Origin: Mucilaginibacter empetricola
GTDB taxonomy: Bacteria > Bacteroidota > Bacteroidia > Sphingobacteriales > Sphingobacteriaceae
Length of the DNA: 64,000 nucleotides
Reading direction: 5' to 3'
Assembly (NCBI RefSeq): GCF_024808665.1
Contig: NZ_JANUBZ010000002.1
Span: 248,001-312,000, forward strand
In this document: in pieces, positions 45,166-55,004 of the stretch
Position numbering within the stretch: position 1 is the first letter of the stretch
How the letters are laid out: every line of letters starts with the position of its first letter
Notes under the pieces: model-generated
The model's database searches: none
What the model was told of the DNA's origin: nothing
Seen by the model: only the letters and a program-made list of their open reading frames with translations
Program-made: the position numbers and the translations under genes

Positions 45166-46329
45166 ATGTCCTGGTCAACCATTTTAAGTATTGTAACGTG
45201 TATAAGCTTTTATCAGCTTGCGCTTATAGCCTTTTTTAATCCTACAAAATTTAATAATGCGGCCAATAAATGGTTTGCGTTGTGCTTTTTTGCTGTGGGA
45301 TGCATGGTGCTTAATTGGGTAATTTATCAGCAAAGTGCCGATGCTGCCTACACCCGGCTAATTGCATTCAATGAGCTTTCTCGGTTTATTATTGCTCCTG
45401 CTCTTTACCTGGCCGCGGTTCAGTTTACCTCGCCTTATAAAAGTTTAAAAAGAAAAGATTATTTACATTTTATTCCTTTTGCCTTGTTTTTTGTTTACAT
45501 GGCTCCGTTTGTAATTACAAATGGTAACTGGACGATTAGCTTGAATTTTCCATTAGTGCTCAAACAATGGCTGCCCGTTATTGTAGGCCTGTCAATAAAA
45601 GTGCAATTATTCATCTATCTGCTGCTGTCTATATATCAACTCCGCAAACATCAAAGAAATGTGCTGTTAATCAATGCCAATGTGGATGGCGTCAATTTAA
45701 AGTGGCTGCAATATCTCATTTTCTCCATTGCTGGTATGTTGCTGATCTGGTATGCAGGTATGATATTTTCTTCATATTGGATGGCAGTTTCTCAACCGGT
45801 AATTTATTTGGCCGGCGCGCTTTTGACAGGGTACTTTTTATTGGCCCAAAAGGAGATCTATCCGTTCGATAAATTAGAACTGGCAGAAATTGACAGGGTG
45901 ATAAACCCGGAAAGCTCCGCAATACCAGCACAAAGGTTTAAAGAAGAAATTTTAGAGGAGCATAAAGAAAAGTTAATTCGGTTGATGCAAACAAAATGCC
46001 TTTATATGGATAATGAACTAAGCCTGCCTGATCTTGCCGATGCAATGAATATGTCTACTCATGATCTGTCGCACGTGTTGAATAAAGGATTAAATATGAG
46101 TTTTTACCAATTTATAAACTCGTATAGGGTTGAGGAAGCAAAAAGATTGATGCTTTCAAAAGATAACAAACATCTCAACATGCTGGGTATCGCCTATGGC
46201 GCGGGCTTTAATTCAAAAACAACGTTTAATACTTTTTTTAAGAAACAAACAGGATTGTCGCCCAGTCAGTTCATTGAACAGGCAAAAGCTGTTCAGCCAA
46301 CAGAACTATCGCTTCAAAAAATGAATTAA
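45166..46329 (+). CDS. Membrane-bound AraC-family regulator
   Basis: A 387-residue regulator with an N-terminal membrane region of about seven TM helices (1-230) and a C-terminal AraC DNA-binding domain (about 275-375). The first helix-turn-helix reads LPDLADAMNMSTHDLSHVLNK, and the second ends in KTTFNTFFKKQTGLSPSQF. Membrane-sensor AraC proteins are common in Bacteroidota. The following gene on the same strand, 77 bp downstream, encodes a membrane protein that may be its target or partner (inference). The signal is unknown. Confidence 0.85.
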   Translation: MSWSTILSIVTCISFYQLALIAFFNPTKFNNAANKWFALCFFAVGCMVLNWVIYQQSADAAYTRLIAFNELSRFIIAPALYLAAVQFTSPYKSLKRKDYLHFIPFALFFVYMAPFVITNGNWTISLNFPLVLKQWLPVIVGLSIKVQLFIYLLLSIYQLRKHQRNVLLINANVDGVNLKWLQYLIFSIAGMLLIWYAGMIFSSYWMAVSQPVIYLAGALLTGYFLLAQKEIYPFDKLELAEIDRVINPESSAIPAQRFKEEILEEHKEKLIRLMQTKCLYMDNELSLPDLADAMNMSTHDLSHVLNKGLNMSFYQFINSYRVEEAKRLMLSKDNKHLNMLGIAYGAGFNSKTTFNTFFKKQTGLSPSQFIEQAKAVQPTELSLQKMN

Positions 46330-46406
46330 AAGAACCTGTTCGACTGGATAAATCCGAACAATCGGGGTAAGTATGTGGTGTAAAATTGTGTCTTAAAAAT
46401 TTATTT

Positions 46407-47471
46407 ATGACACAAATATCTCACTCTAAAAATGCGGCGGCAGGTATCATCGCTGCAATTATCGCTTCAATAGTTAGCCTTCGCATAGGCAGAAGATTTG
46501 TTCCAATTATTCCCTTCGCCAACTTATTAGCTTTGGTTACCCTTTGCTTTTTGGGCATTATTATTTACCTGTTTGTGCAGAAAATAAAAGCTAAACAAAA
46601 ACAGCTTGACCCGCCTATAATGTTTGCTTTTTGGCAGGATGTGATCAGGTATTTTTTGGCAATGGATATGACGATGTTTGCGCTACAGAAAATTTTCCAT
46701 CTGCAGTTTCAAATTCCCTTAGGTGTACTGGATAATCCCTTCAACAGCCTGGATGGGGAACAATTGGTGTGGGCATTTTTTGGCAAATTTTATGCATTCA
46801 CCGTGATTATTGCCAGCCTGCAAATTACAGCGGCTGTGATGATGCTTTTTAGTAAAACGCGGCTTTTAGGCACCATCATCCTACTGCCTATATTATTTAA
46901 TATTTTATTACTCGATTGGTTTTACGATCTGGGAATAGTAGTAAACCTCTATATTACCTTATTAACATTAGCCACTGTTTATCTGCTGTTGACTGAATAC
47001 AGCAGGCTAAAGGAATTCTTTTTTGTTGCAAAAAGTAATTTACCTGTCTTTACTTTTAAAAATAGATCGGTTAAAAATATACTCAGGGCTTCGGCTATTG
47101 TTATTCCTGTTTTGCTTATTGCATGTTGTCAGCTCCCACGGTCTTATCCGCAAATATTCGGAAAGTATGAGGTGAAAGACTCGGGTATAATTGATCCTTC
47201 ATCAAATTTGAACACCGGCTGTGAAAATGGACTGACTAAGATTTTTATTGATGACCATGATTTTGTATTTCAATTTGGCAGTTATGAAAACCGGTTTATA
47301 GGCGCTTATCAATACAATAAACACAATAAAGCAATCAAAGTTATTTGGCGATATCCGGAAACGCAGCATGATACACTTTATGGAGTATTTTCATTTGATA
47401 AAAATGTTAAAATACTAAGCGGGCATATGGGTAAGCGAAAAATAAATATCCGGATGGTGAAGGTAAATTGA
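46407..47471 (+). CDS. DoxX-like polytopic membrane protein
   Basis: A 354-residue membrane protein. The ATG at 46407 (MTQISHSK) is preferred over an upstream TTG. Five to seven TM helices occupy residues 10-230, with DVIRYFLAMDMTMFALQKIFH resembling a DoxX-type first helix. A TM at about 230-245 leads to a C-terminal extramembrane beta-rich domain of about 105 residues with a Cys near residue 272. It follows a membrane-bound AraC gene. Function is unknown. Confidence 0.6.
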   Translation: MTQISHSKNAAAGIIAAIIASIVSLRIGRRFVPIIPFANLLALVTLCFLGIIIYLFVQKIKAKQKQLDPPIMFAFWQDVIRYFLAMDMTMFALQKIFHLQFQIPLGVLDNPFNSLDGEQLVWAFFGKFYAFTVIIASLQITAAVMMLFSKTRLLGTIILLPILFNILLLDWFYDLGIVVNLYITLLTLATVYLLLTEYSRLKEFFFVAKSNLPVFTFKNRSVKNILRASAIVIPVLLIACCQLPRSYPQIFGKYEVKDSGIIDPSSNLNTGCENGLTKIFIDDHDFVFQFGSYENRFIGAYQYNKHNKAIKVIWRYPETQHDTLYGVFSFDKNVKILSGHMGKRKINIRMVKVN

Positions 47472-47490
47472 GCTGTTATTGAGCGATGCT

Positions 47491-47583
47491 TAAATTGTTA
47501 TGTGCCAGGGCGGCGCGCCCGGACGGGCAGTTGAATCATGAGTTCAACCCTCAGTGGGGTCACTCTTCAAATCAAGCCTTTAG
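47491..47583. repeat. Partial short repeat (copy C) and tRNA-T-arm-like tail
   Basis: GCTTAAATTGTT (about 47488-47499) matches part of copy A. Further on, TGAG-TTCAACC-CTCA looks like a tRNA T-arm, followed by GGGGTCAC and then the terminator. No other arms of a tRNA fold upstream, so no tRNA is called. Confidence 0.35.
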
Positions 47584-47608
47584 TAGTCTTTTGCTAAAGG
47601 CTTTTTTT
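47575..47608 (+). terminator. Intrinsic terminator overlapping the convergent gene's stop
   Basis: AGCCTTTAG and CTAAAGGCT form a 9-bp stem with a T-run. It ends the AraC-DoxX unit and overlaps the last codons of the gene at 47594 on the other strand. Confidence 0.88.
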
Positions 47609-48703
47609 ATTTCGGTGATTGCTGCCGTCAGCTTTCACTTCGCTTAAATAATGCAAGATACGAACACGCTTGTTTTTGTCCTGCAAGCCGTTTTTCAACA
47701 CTTGGTAATGTGCATTTATGAATAAGAGGTTATCGCTGGAAAGGTAGTAAGATATTATTTGCGGGCGGGTAATTTTAGATTGTTCATAGTTACCCTGATA
47801 TGTTTTTGAGCGCTCGTCCCATCGGTATTGAACGGTGGTTGAATCTTTTATTATGTAAGGACCAAAATCAATATCATTTTCTGAAGCAGGAAATTGGTTA
47901 TAATAAACCATTTTGATAGTTAAGGGATTGTTTTTCTCTATTGTAGATTCCAACCACAAAGCTCGCTCCACAGGTGCCGTTACATTCCCATTTTCAAGTT
48001 CATTTAAAACCGGGATCAGTTTATTGCCGTCGTATTTGTAGAAGAAATAATTGAACCACCATTCGTTTGATCCTTCGGCAAACATATAACAATAGTAAAT
48101 TACTGTTTTGCCGTCGCTGTCTTGATAATGATATAAACCTGATTCAAAACGCTCATAAAAATTGTGCATAGCTATAACCCTTTTACCTTTAAAAAAATAC
48201 AAGCAAGCGTTTGGACAATGATCCGGATCGCCAATGCAAACGGCGTATTCATTAAGGGTTCCTTTATTTTTGCTGAAGGGATAAAGCTCTATGGGCGTAA
48301 GTCCTTGTTTGTAAGTTAAAAAGACGCTTTTTTCTGTGCATGAGCTATCAATCGCGGGGTTGTTGAAAATACGCCTGGCAACACTCACCCTTATAGCTCC
48401 CTTACGGATGGCTTTTTTTAGTGCTTTCAAGTCACGATCTGATATTAGCGTATCTAATTGTCGCTGATTTTTGAAAATTGAATCAGCATAAAACGCTTCT
48501 TTATTTGCAAGTAATTTGGTTGATAACTTACCTACGCTATCCAAAAAAAATTCCAACTGCCGATCGGTATATTGAATAATTGGCTTCCCGGTAGTGTCCG
48601 CAATTGATACTTTTATCTCCGCCGTCTTTTTGTTGCCCGGCTTAAACCCATGGCCGCAACCAGCTGTCACAAAAATTGTGAGTATGGCAAGAATCCTCTT
48701 CAA
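47594..48703 (-). CDS. Hypothetical lipoprotein
   Basis: A 369-residue protein. The signal peptide ends in lipobox FVTAGC (Cys16). The mature part is Lys-rich at the start and mostly beta-rich, with a Cys pair (CPNAC) near the middle and a basic tail. No family is recognised. The start is a TTG at 48703 (MKRILAILTIF), because no in-frame ATG precedes it and a stop lies two codons upstream. The tail KKSL is encoded within the shared terminator. Confidence 0.6.
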   Translation of the reverse strand: MKRILAILTIFVTAGCGHGFKPGNKKTAEIKVSIADTTGKPIIQYTDRQLEFFLDSVGKLSTKLLANKEAFYADSIFKNQRQLDTLISDRDLKALKKAIRKGAIRVSVARRIFNNPAIDSSCTEKSVFLTYKQGLTPIELYPFSKNKGTLNEYAVCIGDPDHCPNACLYFFKGKRVIAMHNFYERFESGLYHYQDSDGKTVIYYCYMFAEGSNEWWFNYFFYKYDGNKLIPVLNELENGNVTAPVERALWLESTIEKNNPLTIKMVYYNQFPASENDIDFGPYIIKDSTTVQYRWDERSKTYQGNYEQSKITRPQIISYYLSSDNLLFINAHYQVLKNGLQDKNKRVRILHYLSEVKADGSNHRNKKSL

Positions 48704-48801
48704 TTTTTATAAGGATAAAAGTTTATCTCCTTAAAGCTACGATTTTCTTTACATCCTCAAAAAAAGGGGCAGATATTTAGATCATTGGCGCTACCAGATA
48801 T

Positions 48802-48840
48802 AAAAAAGCTGCTTCCAACGCAATTGGAAGCAGCTTTTTT
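48802..48840. terminator. Bidirectional intrinsic terminator, end of the receptor-phosphatase operon
   Basis: AAAAAAGCTGCTTCCAA pairs with TTGGAAGCAGCTTTTTT (17 bp) around CGCAA. On the minus strand it follows the phosphatase gene and ends the operon. Confidence 0.95.
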
Positions 48841-48869
48841 TGCAATTCAACTTTTCGTTTTGGTGTACC

Positions 48870-49880
48870 TCATTTATTTAAGGTTGTTTCGTACAAAACG
48901 GCGCCGTTATAACTTACGGCCTTAACATTCAGTCTCTTTGCATCTACAGAAAAATACATGAAGCCATGTTCTGAAGCTTCGAATTTGCTGTATGGGATTC
49001 CCGAAGTTACTTTTGTTAATTCGGATCCTGCACCTGATATAAATTGATGACAAAAACCATCGGGTGTAAGGTGCTGTAGTGAATGTTCGTGGCCTGATAA
49101 ATAAATATCTACTTTGTTATCTGCAAATATTTGCGGCAGTGTTTTCCTCATCGTTAACGTATCATAATTATTAATACGCGGACCAACCGTGTAACATGGG
49201 TGATGACCGATCACAATCTTCCACTTAACATCTGCCGAAGCATTTGCCAATGTATCCTTCAGCCATGCTATTTGTTTTTCAACATAATCAGCCTTGTCTT
49301 CATGTAAAAATGGATCGGTATCCATCATTACAAAAAGTACTTTATCTTTAGTTTTAGGCGCGCCAGGGGTTTTTATTTCTTTGTCTGCGTCTTTGTTTAA
49401 GCTAACTTCTTTTGAATAGTAGCGCGCGGGCATGTCCCAGCGGCGGCTTATTTTACTATATCTTATTTGTGCATCAACATCGGAGTGCCAATCGTGATTA
49501 CCTAAAACCGGATACCAGTCGCATTGCAGCGAGTGAGCCGTATAAATATTTTCAAATGAATAATGCCATAACGGATCTTCTTCGCTGACCACTCCCTTTG
49601 GATAAAAGTTATCGCCAACAGAAATAACAAAATTATTAGGGTGTGATGCTCCCCATAATCCCATTTGCGCTGCAACCTGAGATTGATCATATTCGCCATT
49701 GCGACCCCAATCTCCCAGGGCCATAAAGTGTAGGGCATAATCATCTTTCAATGCCGATGGCGAGAGGTCTTTACTGTCAAAATGGGTTACTGTAGGCCCG
49801 GCCAGTGAGCTTAAAGGCGCTATTATAGAGGCACCTATAGCTGCCAGGGCTGTGTTTTTTACAAAATCTCTGCGTTCCAT
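48870..49880 (-). CDS. Tat-exported purple-acid-phosphatase-like metallophosphoesterase
   Basis: A 336-residue enzyme with a Tat-type signal (ERRDFVKNTALAAIGA). The five metallophosphatase blocks are complete: GDWGR (Asp57), GDN (Asp90, Asn91), GNHDW (128-132), then GHHPCY and SGHEHSL. The Tyr of the GDxxY block of purple acid phosphatases is matched by NFYPKG. A binuclear metal site can therefore form. It is last in the operon, 5 bp after the YncE-like gene, so it is likely co-expressed with the receptor and probably releases phosphate from an imported or surface ligand (inference). Confidence 0.86.
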   Translation of the reverse strand: MERRDFVKNTALAAIGASIIAPLSSLAGPTVTHFDSKDLSPSALKDDYALHFMALGDWGRNGEYDQSQVAAQMGLWGASHPNNFVISVGDNFYPKGVVSEEDPLWHYSFENIYTAHSLQCDWYPVLGNHDWHSDVDAQIRYSKISRRWDMPARYYSKEVSLNKDADKEIKTPGAPKTKDKVLFVMMDTDPFLHEDKADYVEKQIAWLKDTLANASADVKWKIVIGHHPCYTVGPRINNYDTLTMRKTLPQIFADNKVDIYLSGHEHSLQHLTPDGFCHQFISGAGSELTKVTSGIPYSKFEASEHGFMYFSVDAKRLNVKAVSYNGAVLYETTLNK

Positions 49881-49885
49881 ATTAA

Positions 49886-50887
49886 TTATTTAAGAGTGAA
49901 TACCAACACCTTAAATGTGTCGGCTATTTGAGTTTTAGTTCCGGGCTGATAATCGGCCACCGGGAAATATAATTTATGGGTGATAATATCTAACGCCATA
50001 GTTTTAGCGCGATACTGTGTTTTTAGCGTTTGGACCAGTTCATAACTATCTGCCGAGTTCTGCTTAAATATAGTAGCAGTTCCATCGCCATTGGAAGCGA
50101 TAACTAATTTAGTTGAGGCATCATAAACTACAGCATCAACGCCGGTACCAATGGGTAAAGTTTGTACTATTTTTCCGGTTTGTGCATTTATAACACTCAT
50201 GCCTTTATTTTGACGACAAACAGTAAATAAACGCTGATTATCTATATCTATAGCAATGCCAGTAGGGCCACCACATGGTTCGAGCGGGTAATTATGAATT
50301 ACTTTAAGGTTTTTGGTATCAATAATATTAAGACTGCTTTTGTCTTCCAAATTGTTATAAATCAAGCCTTTGCCATCGGCAACTGCAAACTCCGGGCTTC
50401 CACCTAAATCAACCGTGCCTGTTTGTTTTAACTCCCCGGGATCAACCACCACAGCACTTTTACTATCACCCTCAAAAGCAAATATTTTTTTTGACGATGG
50501 ATCATAAATAATGCCATCGGGGCCATTGCCCGTTAGAGGTATGGTTTTAATAACCTGCAAGGTATTTATATCAAAAGCCACAATGGCATTTGCTTTTCCG
50601 TCGCTTATAAAACCTCTGTTCAAATCGTTTGCAACGGCTATACCGTGTACGCCCTTCATGCCGGCAATGGTTCCAACAACTTGTTCCGTTTTTAGGTCGA
50701 TAACGTTTACTGCTGTACCGTGCGACAGATATAATTTGTGATTGGGCTGATCAATAAAAGCATAATCATAACCACCATTACCCTGTACAGCAATAGTTTT
50801 ATCCAACACATAGTTTTGAGCTGATGAACTTAACGGGTTGATGAGGAAGCCGCCAATAAGAAGAAAGAATAGCGTAATTTTTTTCAT
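49886..50887 (-). CDS. YncE-like secreted beta-propeller protein
   Basis: A 333-residue protein with a signal peptide ending near SSAQ (about 24) and a seven-bladed YVTN/YncE-type propeller. The repeats show the shape VIDLKTEQVVGTIAG, AFDINTLQVIKTIPL and VINAQTGKIVQTLPI. Propellers of this group bind DNA, proteins or small ligands, and some bacterial phytases share the fold, but the calcium-site residues of phytases are not evident. Its position between a beta-helix lipoprotein and a phosphatase suggests a shared envelope role. Confidence 0.85.
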   Translation of the reverse strand: MKKITLFFLLIGGFLINPLSSSAQNYVLDKTIAVQGNGGYDYAFIDQPNHKLYLSHGTAVNVIDLKTEQVVGTIAGMKGVHGIAVANDLNRGFISDGKANAIVAFDINTLQVIKTIPLTGNGPDGIIYDPSSKKIFAFEGDSKSAVVVDPGELKQTGTVDLGGSPEFAVADGKGLIYNNLEDKSSLNIIDTKNLKVIHNYPLEPCGGPTGIAIDIDNQRLFTVCRQNKGMSVINAQTGKIVQTLPIGTGVDAVVYDASTKLVIASNGDGTATIFKQNSADSYELVQTLKTQYRAKTMALDIITHKLYFPVADYQPGTKTQIADTFKVLVFTLK

Positions 50888-50962
50888 GCTAAATTTGAGT
50901 TAAAGCGACAAAAGACTTGCTTAAACAAATCTTTTGTCGTTATTAAATAAATGAATAATTGA

Positions 50963-52216
50963 TTAGTGCTTGTTGCCCTTGCCGTCTGTTGGGTAGGCTC
51001 CTAAATCGATATCGGGAGTAGTACCACCGGCTAACGAAGGATTAAACAGTACAAATGAGGTGTTTCCTTTGCCTATTGCAGGTGAGCCACTTTGTAAATG
51101 ATAATTATTAGGATCAACTGCACCGGTTGCGGTGGCTACTTCTGAGGCAACAAAAGTGTTAAACAGCGGATTAAAACTGGTTAATGAAGTTGATACCAGG
51201 TCAGTAGCCTGTGCTTTGCCAACACCGTCAGTAGGGAAGAAGTTAGCTCTTATATTTACAGGAACGGGTGGCGTAACTGTATTATCAGCAAATGCATCAA
51301 CCGAAGCATAGTAAAGGTTGTTACCATAGTTTACATGCGTAACATCAGCAGCAGCATACATCTCAAATCCTTCGTAATTATTTACAAATATGTTGTTGTA
51401 AACATTTGCTTTTGCATTCAAATCTATGGAAACGCCTCTGCCGGGCTCACCCGCACCTCTTCTCCATCCACAATCAACTGCTGTATTGTTATAAATATCA
51501 ACGCTTGTTTGCGGAATTGGCGAAGTATCGCTGGTTTCTAACTTAATTGCTGTACCGGCCTGGCTAAAAATCACATTGTAAGCAACCACGCCGGTAACAC
51601 CTGTTTTAAGGTTAATGCATTCGCCATCAGTACTTCCGTTTGATGCAAAAGTGTTTCTTAGTACAGTGATTTTAGCGCCGCTTTTCATCGCAACAATATC
51701 ATCTTCACCACCGGTTATCCAGCAATCTTCAATATCTACATTAATTGGCGCAGCAACTGCTATTGTTTTGCGTGGAGATGCAGTTGGATCTAAACCACCG
51801 GTGTTGTTAATGTGTGCCCACTTAATGGTTACCGCCTGTGCTGTATCGCATTGAAAACCACCCCAGGTACCGGGCGTATTTTTATCTGAATTAAAAGATA
51901 CAGGATTAGCTTGTGTACCTAAAATTTGCAATACACCGTTAATAGTAAATTGAGAGTTATTTTGAACAATTATAATTGCTCCCGGTTGTGAAGCCAGGGT
52001 GTCGCCTTTTTTTACGGTGATATCACCTGTTACGGTGTAGGTTATGCCGGTTAATAATGTGCCCTTTAAAAATCCGCTTATGTTTCCGGCTGCAATAGGG
52101 TGGGAAGGCGGAATTACAGGAGTAGTTTCTTTAGTGTTTTCCTTTTTTGAACAGGAAACAATGCTTACAGCCATTGCTATGGCCGCAATTAATAATGGTA
52201 CTTGTTTTGTTTTCAT
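50963..52216 (-). CDS. Right-handed parallel beta-helix lipoprotein
   Basis: A 417-residue lipoprotein with lipobox SIVSC (Cys22). The mature region has repeating short beta turns with Asn ladders (TVDIYNNTAVDCGW, NVYNNIFVNNYEGF), the mark of a right-handed parallel beta-helix, as in pectate lyases and other surface glycan-binding proteins. The N-terminal half has the ITVKKGDTLASQPGAIIIVQNNSQF motif found in many Bacteroidota surface proteins. Catalytic residues are not identifiable. It follows the TonB receptor gene by 35 bp. Confidence 0.82.
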   Translation of the reverse strand: MKTKQVPLLIAAIAMAVSIVSCSKKENTKETTPVIPPSHPIAAGNISGFLKGTLLTGITYTVTGDITVKKGDTLASQPGAIIIVQNNSQFTINGVLQILGTQANPVSFNSDKNTPGTWGGFQCDTAQAVTIKWAHINNTGGLDPTASPRKTIAVAAPINVDIEDCWITGGEDDIVAMKSGAKITVLRNTFASNGSTDGECINLKTGVTGVVAYNVIFSQAGTAIKLETSDTSPIPQTSVDIYNNTAVDCGWRRGAGEPGRGVSIDLNAKANVYNNIFVNNYEGFEMYAAADVTHVNYGNNLYYASVDAFADNTVTPPVPVNIRANFFPTDGVGKAQATDLVSTSLTSFNPLFNTFVASEVATATGAVDPNNYHLQSGSPAIGKGNTSFVLFNPSLAGGTTPDIDLGAYPTDGKGNKH

Positions 52217-52251
52217 CTGAATTTGTGTTAAATGGTGATCTATTTAAAATT

Positions 52252-54984
52252 TTAGTGTACGTAACGGATACCTATCAGGCCATTAGGCTGTGTTAGGTCG
52301 TGGCCATTTACAAGGCCGTCAATTTTAATAATGGTGGCTGTATTGAGCAGGTTATTGAATTTGCCAAAAATGGTAAAGTGCTTCCCAATAGCTTTATCAG
52401 CCGAGAGGGATAAAAAAGATTGCGGTTGTTGGTAATAATCACCGCCCAGATCCTGATTTATACGATATAAAGTTTTGCCTGTATACTGGAAGGCCAGTTG
52501 TATGAATAACTTCTTAACGCTGTTTTTATATTCAAGCGAAAGATTAAGCTCATCATCTGCCTGACCCTGCAGGGGGCGGTCCTGAGTTACCGTGTTGCCG
52601 GTTGTTGGATCTTTATATGATCCGGCAACGTTTGAAAATGTGCGGGCGTAATTGCCGGTGATCCCAATGTTGCCAAAGAATTTGGTGTAGGTGGCTTCGG
52701 CGCCATATACTGTTGCCTGGGGCGAGTTTACGGGTTCGTAGGTGTAACTATCAACAAACTGATATTCGATAGGATTTTGAAGGTTTTTATAAAAACCGCC
52801 TATAAATAACTCCTGATCTGCTTTTGGGAAAAACTCATAGCGGAGATCAAAATTATTGGATGTTGTATGCTGTAAAAAGGCGTTTCCTTTGTCTGAAGTT
52901 CCGTCATTTCCAGCCGGCTGTGTTACCGGTATTATTTCATAATAGCCGGGACGGGAAATGGATGCATAATAAGACGCCCTGATATTTGTTTTTTCATTAA
53001 GCCTGTATTTCAGGTTTAAACTCGGTAAAATATCTGAATATGATTTGGTTACATTATCAGGAGCATCCTGTTCAAACTGCAAAAAGTGATACCCCTGGGA
53101 CGTGTTTTCTAACCTGACACCGCCAATAATATCCAGTTTATTTATTGTAAGCTTAAATTCTCCGAAGGCAGCAGTGATATCTTCAAAAACATGATAGTTA
53201 TTTAAATCATAGCCGGCGGTACCGTTGGGGTTTATAACAGAATCGCGCACCGAATAAATATTAACAAATTGCTGCCTGCTGCCTATGTTATTGTCTCCCC
53301 CTGGCGCAAACAGGATGTACTGATTTTGGTAATTATTTCGTTCCTTATGTCGATATAAGCCGCCTGCTTTCAGTTCGAGTATACTGTTACCCAGCTTTGT
53401 TTTATAGGTAAGGTTAAGTAAACCATCATAATCCTTATCTTCATTATGCTGCCAGATGCGGGTGCTGCCATCATAGTAATAAGGTGTACTAACAAATTTG
53501 TTAACGCTATCAGGCTCGTATGATATTCGTTTGTTGGTTGTATATTCTGCTCTGTCTGGTGCTTTATTGCTTGCACTGGATAATACGCCTGTCCAATCCA
53601 GTAATAAGTGATCAGTCAGGATGTGTTTACCCTGAACTTTTAAATTCTCGAGAAACTGCTGATAGGTGGAAGAAGTGTTATCCTGGTGGATGGATCCGGT
53701 ACCCGGTACCGGTTTTCCCATGTATATGGTACGGGGTGCATCGCCGCCAACTATTGTAGTGTCGGTACTTAAAAAGGCCTGCGCAAAATAGGTGTACAAT
53801 AAAACATTGTCCAACGTTATTTTATTGCGTTTATCAAGATCATAATCAGCATGCAAAACAAGCCCATTGTTTATCTGGTGATTGGAATAGGTTCTGTTTT
53901 CAATATCAGTGAGATAAGGTTTAAAACCATTATTAGGATCTTCAGCTGCGGGGTTTAATTGTGAATTATCTCCGAAATATTGGTTTTGATAATTATCGGC
54001 CACCAGGATGCCCAACTTATTATCAAAGAACCTTTTTCCATAAGTAAAACCAAATAGCGTATTGGGCGGTGCGGTAATATTCTTAAAATCAAGGTTCGAC
54101 CTGCTGAAATCAGCCGGAGAGGGCACATAATTTGGCCCTATTTTATCATACGGACTTTCGGCCTGAATATCCTTTTTTGAAAAATCAACAAATTTCCTAT
54201 CTAAAAATATAGCGCTATAGCCTACAGATGCGCTCGCATTAAATATTAATGAATCGGGCGCATCCTTAAAAACCATATTTACGGTTCCACCAATAGCGTC
54301 ACCTTCCATTTCGGGCGTTAATGATTTGCTTACTTCAATGCGCTGCAATAAATCTGATGGTACAATACTTAATGAAACAAACCTTGATTTATCATCGGGA
54401 CTGGTAATTTTTACACCATTTATTAAAGTGTTATTATAACGGGGTTCCATACCCCTTATCACGGCGTAAGCATCATCGCCCCCATTATTGCGTTGAATAG
54501 TAACACCGGACACCCTTTGAAGTACGTTGGCCGCATTAATATCCGGCGACTGCAAAATTGCTTTTGCCCCAACTACGTTGGTGACGTTATCTGCATTCTT
54601 TTCGGATGATCGTGAAGCAGCGTCCGATTCTTTGTCAAGCTTTCCAAAAATGCTTACAGTTTGAAGAGCATTAGTTTTAAGATTCAGTTTAATATCCAAT
54701 ACCATCACCTGGCTTGAACTGAGTTTTATTTTTTGCTCAAATTCTGAATACCCGAAAAATTTCACTTTCACCTTATACTCGCCGGGTACAAGGTTTGCAA
54801 GTGTATACTCGCCTTTTCCGTTTGCCGAAACTGCATCGTCATGATCATCCAGATGTATTACAGCGCCGGGTAAAGCGTCGCCGGTTTGCTTATCAGTAAT
54901 GCGGCCTTTAAGCGTTGCATTTTGTGCGAAAGCTGCTGTTGTGAGGAGAAAGGAAAATATTAAAAAGTAAAATTTTTTGCCCAT
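52252..54984 (-). CDS. TonB-dependent receptor with carboxypeptidase-like N-domain
   Basis: A 910-residue outer membrane receptor. A signal peptide ends at TAAFAQ (about 21). A carboxypeptidase regulatory-like domain follows (ATLKGRITDKQTGDALPGAVI), then the plug (about 130-240, with IQRNNGGDDAYAVIRGMEPRYNNTLINGV) and a 22-strand barrel ending in a terminal His. It has no SusD partner. It is the first gene of an operon with a beta-helix lipoprotein, a propeller and a phosphatase. Its promoter carries a TATTCA direct repeat shared with the two-component system. Confidence 0.9.
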   Translation of the reverse strand: MGKKFYFLIFSFLLTTAAFAQNATLKGRITDKQTGDALPGAVIHLDDHDDAVSANGKGEYTLANLVPGEYKVKVKFFGYSEFEQKIKLSSSQVMVLDIKLNLKTNALQTVSIFGKLDKESDAASRSSEKNADNVTNVVGAKAILQSPDINAANVLQRVSGVTIQRNNGGDDAYAVIRGMEPRYNNTLINGVKITSPDDKSRFVSLSIVPSDLLQRIEVSKSLTPEMEGDAIGGTVNMVFKDAPDSLIFNASASVGYSAIFLDRKFVDFSKKDIQAESPYDKIGPNYVPSPADFSRSNLDFKNITAPPNTLFGFTYGKRFFDNKLGILVADNYQNQYFGDNSQLNPAAEDPNNGFKPYLTDIENRTYSNHQINNGLVLHADYDLDKRNKITLDNVLLYTYFAQAFLSTDTTIVGGDAPRTIYMGKPVPGTGSIHQDNTSSTYQQFLENLKVQGKHILTDHLLLDWTGVLSSASNKAPDRAEYTTNKRISYEPDSVNKFVSTPYYYDGSTRIWQHNEDKDYDGLLNLTYKTKLGNSILELKAGGLYRHKERNNYQNQYILFAPGGDNNIGSRQQFVNIYSVRDSVINPNGTAGYDLNNYHVFEDITAAFGEFKLTINKLDIIGGVRLENTSQGYHFLQFEQDAPDNVTKSYSDILPSLNLKYRLNEKTNIRASYYASISRPGYYEIIPVTQPAGNDGTSDKGNAFLQHTTSNNFDLRYEFFPKADQELFIGGFYKNLQNPIEYQFVDSYTYEPVNSPQATVYGAEATYTKFFGNIGITGNYARTFSNVAGSYKDPTTGNTVTQDRPLQGQADDELNLSLEYKNSVKKLFIQLAFQYTGKTLYRINQDLGGDYYQQPQSFLSLSADKAIGKHFTIFGKFNNLLNTATIIKIDGLVNGHDLTQPNGLIGIRYVH

Positions 54985-55004
54985 AATGTTTGCTGATATA
55001 CAGG

